Below the pieces are notes generated by a model that was given only the letters and a program-made list of their open reading frames with translations, was not told the DNA's origin and did no database searches. The translations under genes and the position numbers were made by a program. DNA of 64,000 nt from Fusobacterium ulcerans. Its GTDB lineage: Bacteria; Fusobacteriota; Fusobacteriia; Fusobacteriales; Fusobacteriaceae. Positions 1 through 7,579 of this stretch are shown piece after piece. Numbering within the stretch: the stretch's first letter is position 1; each line of letters opens with the position of its first letter. Location: NCBI RefSeq assembly GCF_003019675.1, contig NZ_CP028105.1:1380282-1444281 (forward strand). Direction: 5' to 3'.

Positions 1-753
1 GAATTTTTTTAATTTTTTAAAATCTCTATGGAAACCAAATTTATATATATTTACTCTAGCCCCTTCATTTTCCACTATCAATTTAACAAGGAGAGCCTCT
101 GCTTCTTTTGAAACAGGATAAATTTTAGATAAAATCATACATGTAGAGATATCAGCAAATTTTTCTGCATAATCTATTATAGGTTTAAGATATCTTTCGT
201 ATTTTACTGGGTCTTTCTTGTAAAGAAGAGAACCAGTGATTAAAAGAGTAAAAAACATATGACTTTCATTTTTCTTTTCTATGAGAGTATCTATATTACT
301 TTTAAAAAGATTGTCAGCAAATTTTGCAAAATCTTCATCAGTATAGTATTTCCATAATTTTTCAAGAATAGGCTCTATAGAATCAACAGAAAGATTTTTT
401 TTGAATCTAATAATAGACTCTTCAATAATATTAGGAAGAGAGTAACCAATTTTTACTGCAATATCTATGTCATCAAACATATAGTAGTAATCGACTATAA
501 CTCCTTCTCTTCTCCATTGTGAAATAACAAAAAGTATTCTTTTAGCAATAGATTCATTTTCTGTTCCTATCTCTTTAAGTAACACTAGAGGATATTTAGC
601 AGACCAAGATGTTTGTCTTTTTTCAATAGTACTGTTAATGCCATTTATATATTCTTCAGCTTCTTTTACATATTCAACAGGAAGGGGTTTCCTAGAATAT
701 GTATTTCCTTGTTTTGCAAGTTCCCAAATTTCCCACAATTCATTTTTAGTCAT
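1..753 (-). CDS. Hypothetical protein, C-terminal end outside the window
   Basis: I do not recognise this protein. Read on the minus strand it starts with ATG at 753-751, about nine bases after an AGGAAAG Shine-Dalgarno sequence, and stays open to base 1, so at least 251 residues are present and the C-terminus is missing. The visible protein begins MTKNELWEIWELAKQG and is helical and rich in Lys, Glu, Ile and Tyr, with no signal peptide, membrane segment or catalytic motif that I can see. It is transcribed away from tRNA-Gln. A helical-repeat or other soluble cytoplasmic protein is possible, but that is only an impression from composition. The reading frame is real: long, free of stops and well started. 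Confidence 0.72.
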   Translation of the reverse strand, partial: MTKNELWEIWELAKQGNTYSRKPLPVEYVKEAEEYINGINSTIEKRQTSWSAKYPLVLLKEIGTENESIAKRILFVISQWRREGVIVDYYYMFDDIDIAVKIGYSLPNIIEESIIRFKKNLSVDSIEPILEKLWKYYTDEDFAKFADNLFKSNIDTLIEKKNESHMFFTLLITGSLLYKKDPVKYERYLKPIIDYAEKFADISTCMILSKIYPVSKEAEALLVKLIVENEGARVNIYKFGFHRDFKKLKKF

Positions 754-953
754 AATCTTTCCTTTCTAAATTTATTTAAAGTATTACTCAAAATATATCA
801 TCTTTATAGTTTAAAAACAAGAAAGAGAAGTTGAAACTTTGTAAATCATTAGTTGCAACTAAGGTAAAATCTATAAGAAGATAAAATATTTTAGTTTTTT
901 TACAAGCTTTTTAAAAAGAGATATTCTTTTTTTATAATTTTTTAAAAATTTTA

Positions 954-982
954 TTGACAAACAAAGCTAAATTTGATACTAT
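954..982 (+). promoter_or_regulatory. Promoter for tRNA-Gln
   Basis: TTGACA at 954-959 is a perfect -35 box. A 17-base spacer leads to TACTAT at 977-982 (4 of 6 to consensus). Transcription would start a few bases before the tRNA at 994. A second -10-like TATACT at 983-988 lies too far from the -35 box. Confidence 0.6.
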
Positions 983-993
983 TATACTGTTGT

Positions 994-1068
994 TGGGCTG
1001 TCGCCAAGCGGTAAGGCAACGGACTTTGACTCCGTCATGCGCTGGTTCGAATCCAGCCAGCCCAGCCA
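994..1068 (+). tRNA. tRNA-Gln (anticodon UUG)
   Basis: The sequence folds as a full cloverleaf. The acceptor stem TGGGCTG (994-1000) pairs with CAGCCCA (1058-1064). The anticodon stem ACGGA/TCCGT holds loop CTTTGAC with anticodon TTG at 1026-1028, and the T arm has GGTTCGAATCC. The discriminator is G and the 3' CCA is encoded (1066-1068). It is a single tRNA with its own promoter and terminator, not part of a tRNA cluster. Confidence 0.97.
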
Positions 1069-1084
1069 CCAATAAGAAATTAAG

Positions 1085-1116
1085 CTGTCTTAGATAAGGC
1101 AGTTTTTTTATTTTTT
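1085..1116 (+). terminator. Rho-independent terminator after tRNA-Gln
   Basis: CTGTCTT (1085-1091) pairs with AAGGCAG (1096-1102), with one G-T wobble, and is followed by a long T run to 1116. Confidence 0.85.
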
Positions 1117-1143
1117 GACAACAATTTTTTTCTGTAGTAAGAT
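1115..1143 (+). promoter_or_regulatory. Promoter for the methyltransferase leader
   Basis: TTGACA at 1115-1120, a 17-base spacer and TAAGAT at 1138-1143 form a good sigma-70 promoter. Its start point falls near 1150, the exact left edge of the inverted-repeat leader at 1149. Confidence 0.55.
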
Positions 1144-1268
1144 ATTCTTAGTGATATGAGAAAATATTCTATTTGAGGTGAGGTAGTCCAACATACTTGA
1201 TATTATACAATCAGTAATATGAGAATGTCGTGGAAATGAAGGGTAAATCATAATTGAACAAAATTTTT

Positions 1269-1291
1269 AAGCTGTTAATATCAGCTTTTTT
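1269..1291 (+). terminator. Terminator-like hairpin in the leader
   Basis: AAGCTG (1269-1274) pairs with CAGCTT (1282-1287) across a seven-base loop, followed by six T residues. It lies inside the leader, before any gene. Confidence 0.5.
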
Positions 1292-1342
1292 GCGTTCATA
1301 TGATTTCAGCCATTTATTTCACACTGGGTATAATGATTTTCC

Positions 1343-1370
1343 AGCTGTGGGTAAAACCATAGCTTTTTTT
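1343..1370 (+). terminator. Strong leader terminator before the methyltransferase gene
   Basis: AGCTGTGG (1343-1350) pairs with CCATAGCT (1357-1364) over a six-base loop (8 bp, one wobble) and runs into seven T residues. Because it sits 40 bases upstream of the start codon at 1411, it would stop the leader transcript unless antiterminated. Confidence 0.65.
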
Positions 1371-1410
1371 ATTCTCATATCACTAGAATAATTCAAAAGG
1401 GAGACATATC

Positions 1411-2247
1411 ATGAATAAAAAAATAATGAAATACCTCAAAGGAATACATGTAGAATATACACCAAGCAGTAAAAAGTTTTGGGATGATGAGCATATATCT
1501 AAATTTATGTTGGAAGCTCATATTAATCCAGATATAGAAAATGCTTCAAGGAATCATAGATTTATAGAAAAATCAGTAGAATGGATAACTTCTTTGATAC
1601 CAGATATGAAGGGAAAGAAGATTCTTGATTTAGGATGCGGTCCTGGAATATATGCAGAAAAGTTTTATGAAAAAGGATTTGAAGTGACAGGAATAGATTT
1701 TTCAAAGAGATCAATAGAGTATGCTGTAAACTCAGCAGCAGAAAAAAATATGAAGATAGAATATAAATATATGAACTATTTGGAAATAGATTATGAGAAT
1801 GAATTTGATATGGCAGTTTTGATATACTGTGATTTTGGAGTACTTTCTCCAGAGGAAAGAAAAATTCTATTAGATAAAATATGCAAAGCTTTGAAATTTG
1901 GAGGAATACTAATTTTAGATGTATTTACAGAGGTCTTCTTTAGAGAGTTTGAAGAAAAAGTAGAGATAACATATGCAGATAGAGGATTTTGGAGTGAAAT
2001 ACCATATTCATGTATTCAGAGAAATAAAATATACAAAGATACATTGACATCTTTAGAGCAATATATAATTATAACAGAGAATGATTGTGAGTGTTATAAT
2101 ATTTGGAATCATATCTTTGATAAGGAATCTGTAAGTATAGAATTAAAAGTAGGAGGTTTTTCAGAAATTAGATTTTTTAATAATGTAGCAGGAGAAAAGG
2201 GAAAAGAAGAAAGTCCAGAATTTTGTATTTATGCTAAAAAAATATAA
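1411..2247 (+). CDS. Class I SAM-dependent methyltransferase
   Basis: A 278-residue soluble protein with a Rossmann-type methyltransferase core. The SAM-binding motif I is DLGCGPG at residues 73-79, followed by the acidic motif II region GIDFSKRS and the post-motif segment FGGILILDVF. An N-terminal region of about 60 residues precedes the core. The family transfers a methyl group from S-adenosylmethionine to a small molecule, lipid, RNA or protein; nothing here tells which. The ATG start has a GGGAG ribosome site eight bases upstream. It stands alone behind a leader with an attenuator-like terminator (1343-1370), so it may be conditionally expressed. The family call is firm, the substrate unknown. 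Confidence 0.88.
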   Translation: MNKKIMKYLKGIHVEYTPSSKKFWDDEHISKFMLEAHINPDIENASRNHRFIEKSVEWITSLIPDMKGKKILDLGCGPGIYAEKFYEKGFEVTGIDFSKRSIEYAVNSAAEKNMKIEYKYMNYLEIDYENEFDMAVLIYCDFGVLSPEERKILLDKICKALKFGGILILDVFTEVFFREFEEKVEITYADRGFWSEIPYSCIQRNKIYKDTLTSLEQYIIITENDCECYNIWNHIFDKESVSIELKVGGFSEIRFFNNVAGEKGKEESPEFCIYAKKI

Positions 2248-2270
2248 TTACTTATAAAAGCATATATTTC

Positions 2271-2299
2271 TTGACTTATTACTTATAAATACTTATAAT
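2271..2299 (+). promoter_or_regulatory. Promoter for the DeoR/HAD operon
   Basis: TTGACT (2271-2276), a 17-base spacer and a perfect TATAAT (2294-2299), 27 bases before the DeoR start. The spacer contains repeated ACTTATAA half-sites that could serve an operator. Confidence 0.7.
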
Positions 2300-2325
2300 A
2301 AAAAGAAAAAGTTAAGGAGTATCTT

Positions 2326-3102
2326 ATGTATCAAGAAGAAAGAATATATGAAATATTGAAAATGCTGAAGAATAAAAAAACATTATCTATTCATGAAATA
2401 ATAAGTATATTTGAAATATCAAGAGATACTGCCAGAAGAGATATTGTAAAACTTGTAAATGAAGGGTTAGCTTTGAGAACCCATGGAGGGATAACCATAC
2501 CAGAGTTTCAGACAGAAATATATTCTTACCAAAAAAGAATTCCTGAAAACATTGAAATAAAAAGTCTTCTTGCAGAAAAAGCAGCAATGTACATAGAAAA
2601 TAAAAAAATATGTTTTTTAGATGTATCAACCACTATTGAAGGTATGTGCAGCTATATACCAGAAAATATTCATGTTTATACACATTCACTAGATAATATG
2701 GATAGACTTTCAGAGAAACAGTGTGCTGTACATATATTTGGTGGAACATTGAACAAAGAAAATAGATTTTTTTATGGAAATGATACTTTGGAACAGATCA
2801 AAAGAGTGCATTTTGATGCCGCTTTTTTAGGTGGAGCTGCCATTCATTCTGATGGAGTGTATGTGGAAGATAATGAAGATGCTGCTATAAAAAATATAGT
2901 TTCTCAAAGAGCAGATTTTGTATGTGTTTTAGTGGACAATAGTAAGTTTTTTAAAAAAAGCCATTTTAAAGGGATAGAATTTGAAAATATAGATATGATT
3001 ATGACAAATGGAGATATTCCTAAAGAAATAGCTGGAAAGATAGAAAAATATGGTATTGAGATTCGAATAGTTCATATAGGGGGAAAAGATGAAAAAATAT
3101 AA
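2326..3102 (+). CDS. DeoR-family transcriptional regulator
   Basis: A 258-residue DNA-binding repressor of the DeoR family, which usually controls sugar or sugar-phosphate metabolism and responds to a phosphorylated sugar. The N-terminal helix-turn-helix spans about residues 19-54, with the family signature SRDTARRDIVKL and the trailing RTHGG. The C-terminal sensor domain has the expected FLGGAAIHSDGVYVEDN and VLVDNSKF segments. It has its own consensus promoter and overlaps the next gene, a HAD phosphatase, by 14 bases, so the two are translationally coupled. Coupling suggests the phosphatase acts on a metabolite linked to the regulator's effector, which is inference. The start has an AAGGAG site. 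Confidence 0.92.
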   Translation: MYQEERIYEILKMLKNKKTLSIHEIISIFEISRDTARRDIVKLVNEGLALRTHGGITIPEFQTEIYSYQKRIPENIEIKSLLAEKAAMYIENKKICFLDVSTTIEGMCSYIPENIHVYTHSLDNMDRLSEKQCAVHIFGGTLNKENRFFYGNDTLEQIKRVHFDAAFLGGAAIHSDGVYVEDNEDAAIKNIVSQRADFVCVLVDNSKFFKKSHFKGIEFENIDMIMTNGDIPKEIAGKIEKYGIEIRIVHIGGKDEKI

Positions 3103-3892
3103 GATGATATTCAGCGATATAGATGGAACTCTTCTGGACTCAACACATCAAGTAAGAGAAAATACAAAGAAAAAAATAAAGGAAATAGAAAAAAAAGGAA
3201 TACCCTTTATTTTAGTATCAGCAAGAATGCCAGAGGGAATATATACAATACAGAAGGCTGCTGATTTAGAATCGCCAATAGTTGCATATAGCGGAGGACT
3301 GGTATTAGATACAGACAGAAAAATTATCAAAAGTAATGGAATGAGTCAAAAAAAAGCTGATGAGATAACAGGATATATTAAAGAGAAATGGAATAATATG
3401 TGTATAAGTATTTATTCAGGAAGTTTGTGGATATCTTTTAATAGAAGCGACTGCTGGATAAGGCAAGAAGAAGAGATAACTACGCTGAAATGTATTGAGG
3501 GTAACTTTATAGATATTCTTGAAAATAATACTGATGTACATAAAATAATGTGTATGGGCGACCCTGAAAAGATAGCTGAAATAGAAAATATATTAAAGAT
3601 AAAATACCCTGAACTTTCAGTGTACAGATCAAAAGATACATATTTAGAGATAATGGATGGAAAAACTTTAAAATCTAATGCTGTAAAAGTATTATGTGAG
3701 ATAAAAAATATTTCTATTGAAGAGACAATCTCTTTTGGAGATAATTTCAACGATATAGATATGCTTACAGCAACTGGAATGGGTGTAGCTATGGGCAATG
3801 CTCCTGACGAGGTAAAAAAATATGCTGATAAAATAACTTTGGATAATGACAGTGAGGGACTTTTACATATGCTTGAAAAACTTGGAATGTAA
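3089..3892 (+). CDS. Cof-type HAD-superfamily phosphatase
   Basis: A 267-residue cytoplasmic phosphatase of the Cof/YidA subgroup, which dephosphorylates small phosphorylated sugars or cofactors. Motif I is DIDGT at residues 10-14, with D10 the nucleophile and D12 the acid/base. Motif II is the LVSAR segment, and the Mg-binding motif IV is FGDNFNDIDML near residue 212. The middle is the type IIB cap. Its start lies inside the upstream DeoR gene behind a GGGGGAAAAG ribosome site. The exact substrate cannot be read from the sequence. Confidence 0.92.
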   Translation: MKKYKMIFSDIDGTLLDSTHQVRENTKKKIKEIEKKGIPFILVSARMPEGIYTIQKAADLESPIVAYSGGLVLDTDRKIIKSNGMSQKKADEITGYIKEKWNNMCISIYSGSLWISFNRSDCWIRQEEEITTLKCIEGNFIDILENNTDVHKIMCMGDPEKIAEIENILKIKYPELSVYRSKDTYLEIMDGKTLKSNAVKVLCEIKNISIEETISFGDNFNDIDMLTATGMGVAMGNAPDEVKKYADKITLDNDSEGLLHMLEKLGM

Positions 3893-3974
3893 AGGTATAA
3901 TTAAATAATAAGAATATGTATATGCTCAGTAATAAAATTAGTGTAGATTAATTTTACATAGGGAGGGAAATGTT

Positions 3975-4610
3975 ATGACAGTAAAGGAAATGAGAGATTC
4001 TCTACGTGGAGAGCAGTTAGTCAAAGCTTTGAAATCAAGAAATATGGAGGCATATCTTGTAGACACAAAAGAAGATGCTTTGAAAAAAGCTCTTGAACTT
4101 ATCCCAGAAGGAAGCAGTATAGGCTGGGGAGGATCAGCAAGTATAGAGGAAATAGGTTTGAAATCTGCTGTAAAGAATGGAAAATATGCTGTAATTGACA
4201 GAGAGCAGAGTTCTTCTAAAGAGGAAGCTGAAAAACTTATGCGTGATATTTTCTTTTGTGATTACTTTCTTGCCAGCAGTAATGCTGTTTCAGAAGATGG
4301 GATTCTGGTTAATATAGATGGAAATTCAAATAGAGTAGCAGCTCTATGCTATGGACCAAAGCATGTGGTGATGATAATAGGAATGAACAAGGTTGTAAAA
4401 AGTGTAGAAGATGCAATGTCTCGTGCAAGAAATACGGCTGCACCCCTTAATGCTCAGAGATTTGATATAGACACTCCTTGTAAAAAAACTGGATGCTGCT
4501 ACGACTGTAAAAAACCAGATACAGTATGCTGCCAGATATTAATTACACGTTACAGCAGACATGTAGGAAGAATAAAAGTAATTTTAGTAAAAGAAGATTT
4601 AGGATTTTAA
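3975..4610 (+). CDS. LUD-domain (lactate utilization type) protein
   Basis: A 211-residue LUD-domain (DUF162) protein. The family includes LutC-type proteins of L-lactate oxidation, but lone copies are common in anaerobes and their role is not settled. Recognisable segments are the N-terminal LVKALKSRNMEAYLV, the Gly-rich IGWGGSASIEEIGL, and LMRDIFFCDYFLASSNAVSEDGILVNIDG, which is typical of the domain. The C-terminal third has six cysteines (including TGCCYDC and VCC), so a metal or redox role is conceivable. LutA and LutB partners are not next door. The start has a GGGAGG site, and an intrinsic terminator follows at once. Confidence 0.85.
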   Translation: MTVKEMRDSLRGEQLVKALKSRNMEAYLVDTKEDALKKALELIPEGSSIGWGGSASIEEIGLKSAVKNGKYAVIDREQSSSKEEAEKLMRDIFFCDYFLASSNAVSEDGILVNIDGNSNRVAALCYGPKHVVMIIGMNKVVKSVEDAMSRARNTAAPLNAQRFDIDTPCKKTGCCYDCKKPDTVCCQILITRYSRHVGRIKVILVKEDLGF

Positions 4611-4619
4611 ATAATTGCA

Positions 4620-4649
4620 GCACCCTTCAAATAATGAGGGGTGTTTTTT
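4620..4649 (+). terminator. Terminator after the LUD gene
   Basis: CACCCTT (4621-4627) pairs with AGGGGTG (4637-4643), followed by six T residues. Confidence 0.85.
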
Positions 4650-4804
4650 ATTGAAAAATTTATGAAGTTATATTTATGATTCTTAATTATTTTATCAAAA
4701 TAATATCTCTGCTTATATGTATATGAATAATAATAAAATATAAAATAATAATTTTTAACATAATAAGTTGCTCATTTCTATAAGTGGTGCGATGAATTGT
4801 TGAA

Positions 4805-4833
4805 TTGATTTTTAGATAATATAGTGATAAAAT
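4805..4833 (+). promoter_or_regulatory. Promoter of the c-di-GMP operon; remainder of 4651-4970
   Basis: TTGATT (4805-4810), a 17-base spacer and TAAAAT (4828-4833) form a plausible promoter, giving a leader of about 130 bases. The gap 4651-4970 contains no convincing gene. A nine-base direct repeat TAAGTGGTG occurs at 4781 and 4891, one copy upstream of the promoter and one in the leader. The rest is very AT-rich. Confidence 0.5.
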
Positions 4834-4925
4834 AAAAGCAATATATATCTTAAAATGTATAGAAGAGTAATTCGAAATAATAAAAAATTTTAAGTGGTGA
4901 GAGATTAACAAGAGCAGGGAGTGTT

Positions 4926-4945
4926 AAAGAAGTAAGCTTCTTTTT
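4926..4945 (+). promoter_or_regulatory. Hairpin just before the c-di-GMP gene
   Basis: AAAGAAG (4926-4932) pairs perfectly with CTTCTTT (4937-4943) across a TAAG loop, and two further T residues follow. It sits 17 bases before the ribosome site of 4971. It resembles a weak terminator or attenuator. I do not see a known c-di-GMP riboswitch core upstream. Confidence 0.35.
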
Positions 4946-4970
4946 AGGAAGAAAATATAAAAGGAGAAAA

Positions 4971-6542
4971 ATGATGCCGATGAAAAAAATGGTGTTGGTA
5001 ATTGATGACAACTATATGAACCGGTTAATACTAAAAAATATATTAGATTCTGAATATAGAGTTTTGCAGGCAGAAAATGGAGAAGAAGCTCTGGAAATAC
5101 TGAGAAAGGAAAAGGACAACATTTCAGCAGTGCTTCTTGATACTGTTATGCCAGTAATGGATGGCTATGCTTTTTTATCTGAAAAATTAAAAGATGAAGA
5201 ATTAGTTCATATTCCTGTAATAGTGACAGCACAGTATGAGGATGAAGCCTTGGAAGTGGAAGCTTTATCAAGAGGGGCCTCAGATTTTTTGGCAAAGCCT
5301 TATAGACCAGCTATTATTCTTCATAGATTAGCTAATATCATTAAAATAAGGGAATCATCATCTTTTATAAATAAAATAGAAAAAGATAGTCTGACAGGTA
5401 TATATAATAAAGATTTCTTTTATTTTAAATGTACTAATTTTTTTAAAGACATTCCACAAAAAAATTATTATATAGTTTTTGCTGATATAGAAAGATTTAA
5501 ACTTGTAAATGATATATATGGAAGTAAACAGGGAGATGCCCTTCTTAAATATACAGCAGATGTAATCAGAGATGAAATAGGGGAAAACGGAATCTGTGGA
5601 AGGTCAGAGGCAGATCATTTTCTTATGTGCATTGTAGATGTATCAAATATAAAAGAACTTTTAAATAATATATCTAAAAGAGTATCAGAGTTTAATAAAA
5701 ATATGAATATTGTTATACACTATGGAATATATCAAGTGGAGGATAAAAATATTTCCATTGAACTTATGTGTGACAGAGCTATAATTGCTGCAAGTATGGT
5801 AAAAAACAGATATAATATCAAGTATTCATATTATGATGATTCTATTCGTAAAAAACTTCTTCAAGAGCAGATAATGATAAATGATATGAGGCCATCTCTT
5901 GCTGAAAAAAGATTTAAGGTATATTATCAGCCTAAATATGATTTTAAAACTGAAAAAATAGTAGGAGTAGAAGCTCTGGTAAGATGGGATCATCCTCAAT
6001 TGGGAATGATATCTCCAGGAATATTTATAGAACTTTTTGAAAAGAGTGGGTTTATCACAGAGATAGATCATTTTGTGTGGGAGGAAGCTTGTAAAAAGTT
6101 AAAAGAATGGAAAGAAAGGAAATATGAAAACTTATCAATTTCAGTAAATGTATCTCGTATAAATCTATATAACAACAATCTTCCTGAAATATTGATAGAT
6201 ATGGTAAAAAAATATAATATATCTCCCCATTCTCTACATCTTGAAATAACAGAGTCAGCTTATACAGAAAATTCAGAGCAGATAATAGAAGGAGTGAAAA
6301 GACTTAAAAAAATTGGATTTATCATAGAAATGGATGATTTTGGAACTGGGTATTCCTCTTTGAATATGCTATCAAAGCTTCCTATCGATATCTTAAAATT
6401 AGATATGAGCTTTGTACACAGCATAGAAAAAGATAAAAATAGTAAAATAATGCTTAAAGTAATAATGAATCTGGCTAAAGAGCTCAATCTGGTGGTGGTA
6501 GCAGAGGGAGTGGAAACAGAAAAACAGGTGGATACTCTTTAA
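4971..6542 (+). CDS. REC-GGDEF-EAL protein, first part of a frameshifted c-di-GMP enzyme
   Basis: A 523-residue fragment with three domains. Residues 1-120 are a response-regulator receiver with acidic pair D12-D13, phospho-acceptor D57 (LLDTVMPVMDG) and K109. Residues 140-295 are a GGDEF domain whose active site is degenerate (GRSEADHF), so it probably no longer makes c-di-GMP. From about residue 310 comes an EAL phosphodiesterase domain with intact catalytic segments: EALVRW, the ITE segment, DDFGTGYS, KLD and AEGVE. The frame ends in a TAA inside the EAL C-terminus, and the missing end (GCQYAQGYYYSPP) follows in the +1 frame at 6541. Start ATG follows AGGAG. The Hpt gene downstream could phosphorylate D57. 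Confidence 0.85.
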   Translation: MMPMKKMVLVIDDNYMNRLILKNILDSEYRVLQAENGEEALEILRKEKDNISAVLLDTVMPVMDGYAFLSEKLKDEELVHIPVIVTAQYEDEALEVEALSRGASDFLAKPYRPAIILHRLANIIKIRESSSFINKIEKDSLTGIYNKDFFYFKCTNFFKDIPQKNYYIVFADIERFKLVNDIYGSKQGDALLKYTADVIRDEIGENGICGRSEADHFLMCIVDVSNIKELLNNISKRVSEFNKNMNIVIHYGIYQVEDKNISIELMCDRAIIAASMVKNRYNIKYSYYDDSIRKKLLQEQIMINDMRPSLAEKRFKVYYQPKYDFKTEKIVGVEALVRWDHPQLGMISPGIFIELFEKSGFITEIDHFVWEEACKKLKEWKERKYENLSISVNVSRINLYNNNLPEILIDMVKKYNISPHSLHLEITESAYTENSEQIIEGVKRLKKIGFIIEMDDFGTGYSSLNMLSKLPIDILKLDMSFVHSIEKDKNSKIMLKVIMNLAKELNLVVVAEGVETEKQVDTL

Positions 6543-6549
6543 AGGTATG
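6526..6549 (+). other. +1 frameshift junction in the c-di-GMP gene
   Basis: The upstream frame reads CTT (6537-6539) then TAA (6540-6542). Skipping the single T at 6540 lets reading continue AAA-GGT-ATG-GGA and restores the conserved EAL C-terminus. AGGTGG at 6526-6531 lies five bases before CTT, reminiscent of the SD-CUU-stop arrangement that drives +1 frameshifting in prfB. It may equally be a simple one-base insertion. No long homopolymer is present, which makes a sequencing slip less likely. Confidence 0.6.
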
Positions 6550-7569
6550 GGATGTCAGTATGCACAGGGGTATTATTATTCTCCTCCTGTATCAGAAGAA
6601 AAATTAGATCAGATGTTTATTGAAGATAAGACTATCATTTCTTCAGGGAAAATAGAGGATCTTTTAAATTTAGATGATAAAGAATTAGTTAAAGTAGTAG
6701 GTTCAGAAGGAATTGATTTGAATATAAAAAATATGATTTTTGATTTAAAATATCATTCACAGCACGATCCACTCACTGGACTGTTGAATAGAAGAGAGAT
6801 GAAATCAAGAGTGAACAAGCTATTGGAAAATGGCGATGTAGAAGGAACTTTTATTATAATTGATGTTGATAATTTCAAAAAAATAAATGATGTGCAAGGG
6901 CATGTAAAGGGAGATGAAATTCTTAAAAAGATAGCAGAAAGTTTGAGAAAAAGCTTTTTGGAAATAGATGATATCTCAAGGATAGGTGGAGATGAATTTG
7001 TGGTATTTGCTCTGGGAGATATATCTAAAGAAAAATTAGAAGAAAAGATGAATAAATTTTTTGAACTGATAAAAGATGCAGAGATAACATGTTCGGCTGG
7101 AGTATGTAAAACTTCCCATAGAGATGACTATGATTCACTGTACTACAATGCAGATATGGCATTGATATCAGCTAAGATTTCAGGAAAGAATAAATATAAA
7201 GTATTTACAGAGGGAATGCAAAAATATTCTCCTATCAACCATTTAAAAAATGTAGAATGGATGCTGGATCAAATTTTTGATATGGTCTTTATATCTGATG
7301 CAGAGACTTCTGAAATAATGTATATCAATCAACCTGCTTGTGAAAAATTTGGAAAGAAAAGAGAAGAGTGCTTGGGAGAAAAATGTCATACTCTTATGTG
7401 GCATTCTCCAACACCATGTGGAAGATGCTCTAAAATAAGTAATTGTAAAAATGGATTCTACAATGAAGAAACAGAACTTAATGATGGAACACCAGTTCAA
7501 ATTAAAGCTAAAGTAGTTGAATGGGGAGGAAATAAATATAAGATTCATTATTTGAATAAAAAAATATGA
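6541..7569 (+). CDS. EAL C-terminus-GGDEF-PAS, second part of the frameshifted c-di-GMP enzyme
   Basis: Given here from the first +1-frame codon after the shift at 6541. The first ATG is 6547, but no ribosome site precedes it, so separate translation is doubtful. It begins with the missing end of the EAL domain (GCQYAQGYYYSPP). A second GGDEF domain follows (about residues 70-225 of this part) with an intact RIGGDEF active site and the DPLTGLLNRR signature, so it can probably make c-di-GMP. The last 110 residues are PAS-like and contain the cysteine cluster PCGRCSKISNC, which could bind metal or sense redox. Joined to 4971-6542 it gives a protein of about 865 residues: REC-GGDEF(inactive)-EAL-GGDEF-PAS. 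If the shift is a mutation, this part is silent. Confidence 0.75.
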   Translation, partial: KGMGCQYAQGYYYSPPVSEEKLDQMFIEDKTIISSGKIEDLLNLDDKELVKVVGSEGIDLNIKNMIFDLKYHSQHDPLTGLLNRREMKSRVNKLLENGDVEGTFIIIDVDNFKKINDVQGHVKGDEILKKIAESLRKSFLEIDDISRIGGDEFVVFALGDISKEKLEEKMNKFFELIKDAEITCSAGVCKTSHRDDYDSLYYNADMALISAKISGKNKYKVFTEGMQKYSPINHLKNVEWMLDQIFDMVFISDAETSEIMYINQPACEKFGKKREECLGEKCHTLMWHSPTPCGRCSKISNCKNGFYNEETELNDGTPVQIKAKVVEWGGNKYKIHYLNKKI

Positions 7570-7579
7570 GGGAGTAATT

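Larger units (their letters stand above)
1149..1390 (+). other. Leader with long inverted repeat and two attenuator-like hairpins
   Basis: The segment 1149-1162 is a perfect 14-base inverted repeat of 1372-1385. With one bulged base the match extends to 1143-1162 against 1372-1390. A near-direct copy of the left arm lies at 1212-1225 (12 of 14 identical) and could compete for the right arm. Both left copies contain ATG-AGA and open a six-codon mini-ORF (1156-1176 and 1219-1239), but neither has a clear Shine-Dalgarno sequence. Two intrinsic terminators lie between the arms, and the right arm ends just before the ribosome site of the methyltransferase. I could not match it to a T-box, SAM, cobalamin or guanidine riboswitch. 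A regulatory leader, an independent small RNA or an invertible/MITE-like element all remain possible. Confidence 0.45.

Noticed and set aside
1150-1342. T-box, SAM, cobalamin or M-box riboswitch before the methyltransferase
   Set aside because: None of the core sequences (for example T-box GGUGGNACCGCG) is present; only a weak GGUGAGG resemblance to M-box was seen.
4687-4911. 74-codon minus-strand frame between the LUD and c-di-GMP genes
   Set aside because: Ile/Tyr-rich product typical of random AT-rich sequence, with no ribosome site; a plus-strand promoter lies within it.
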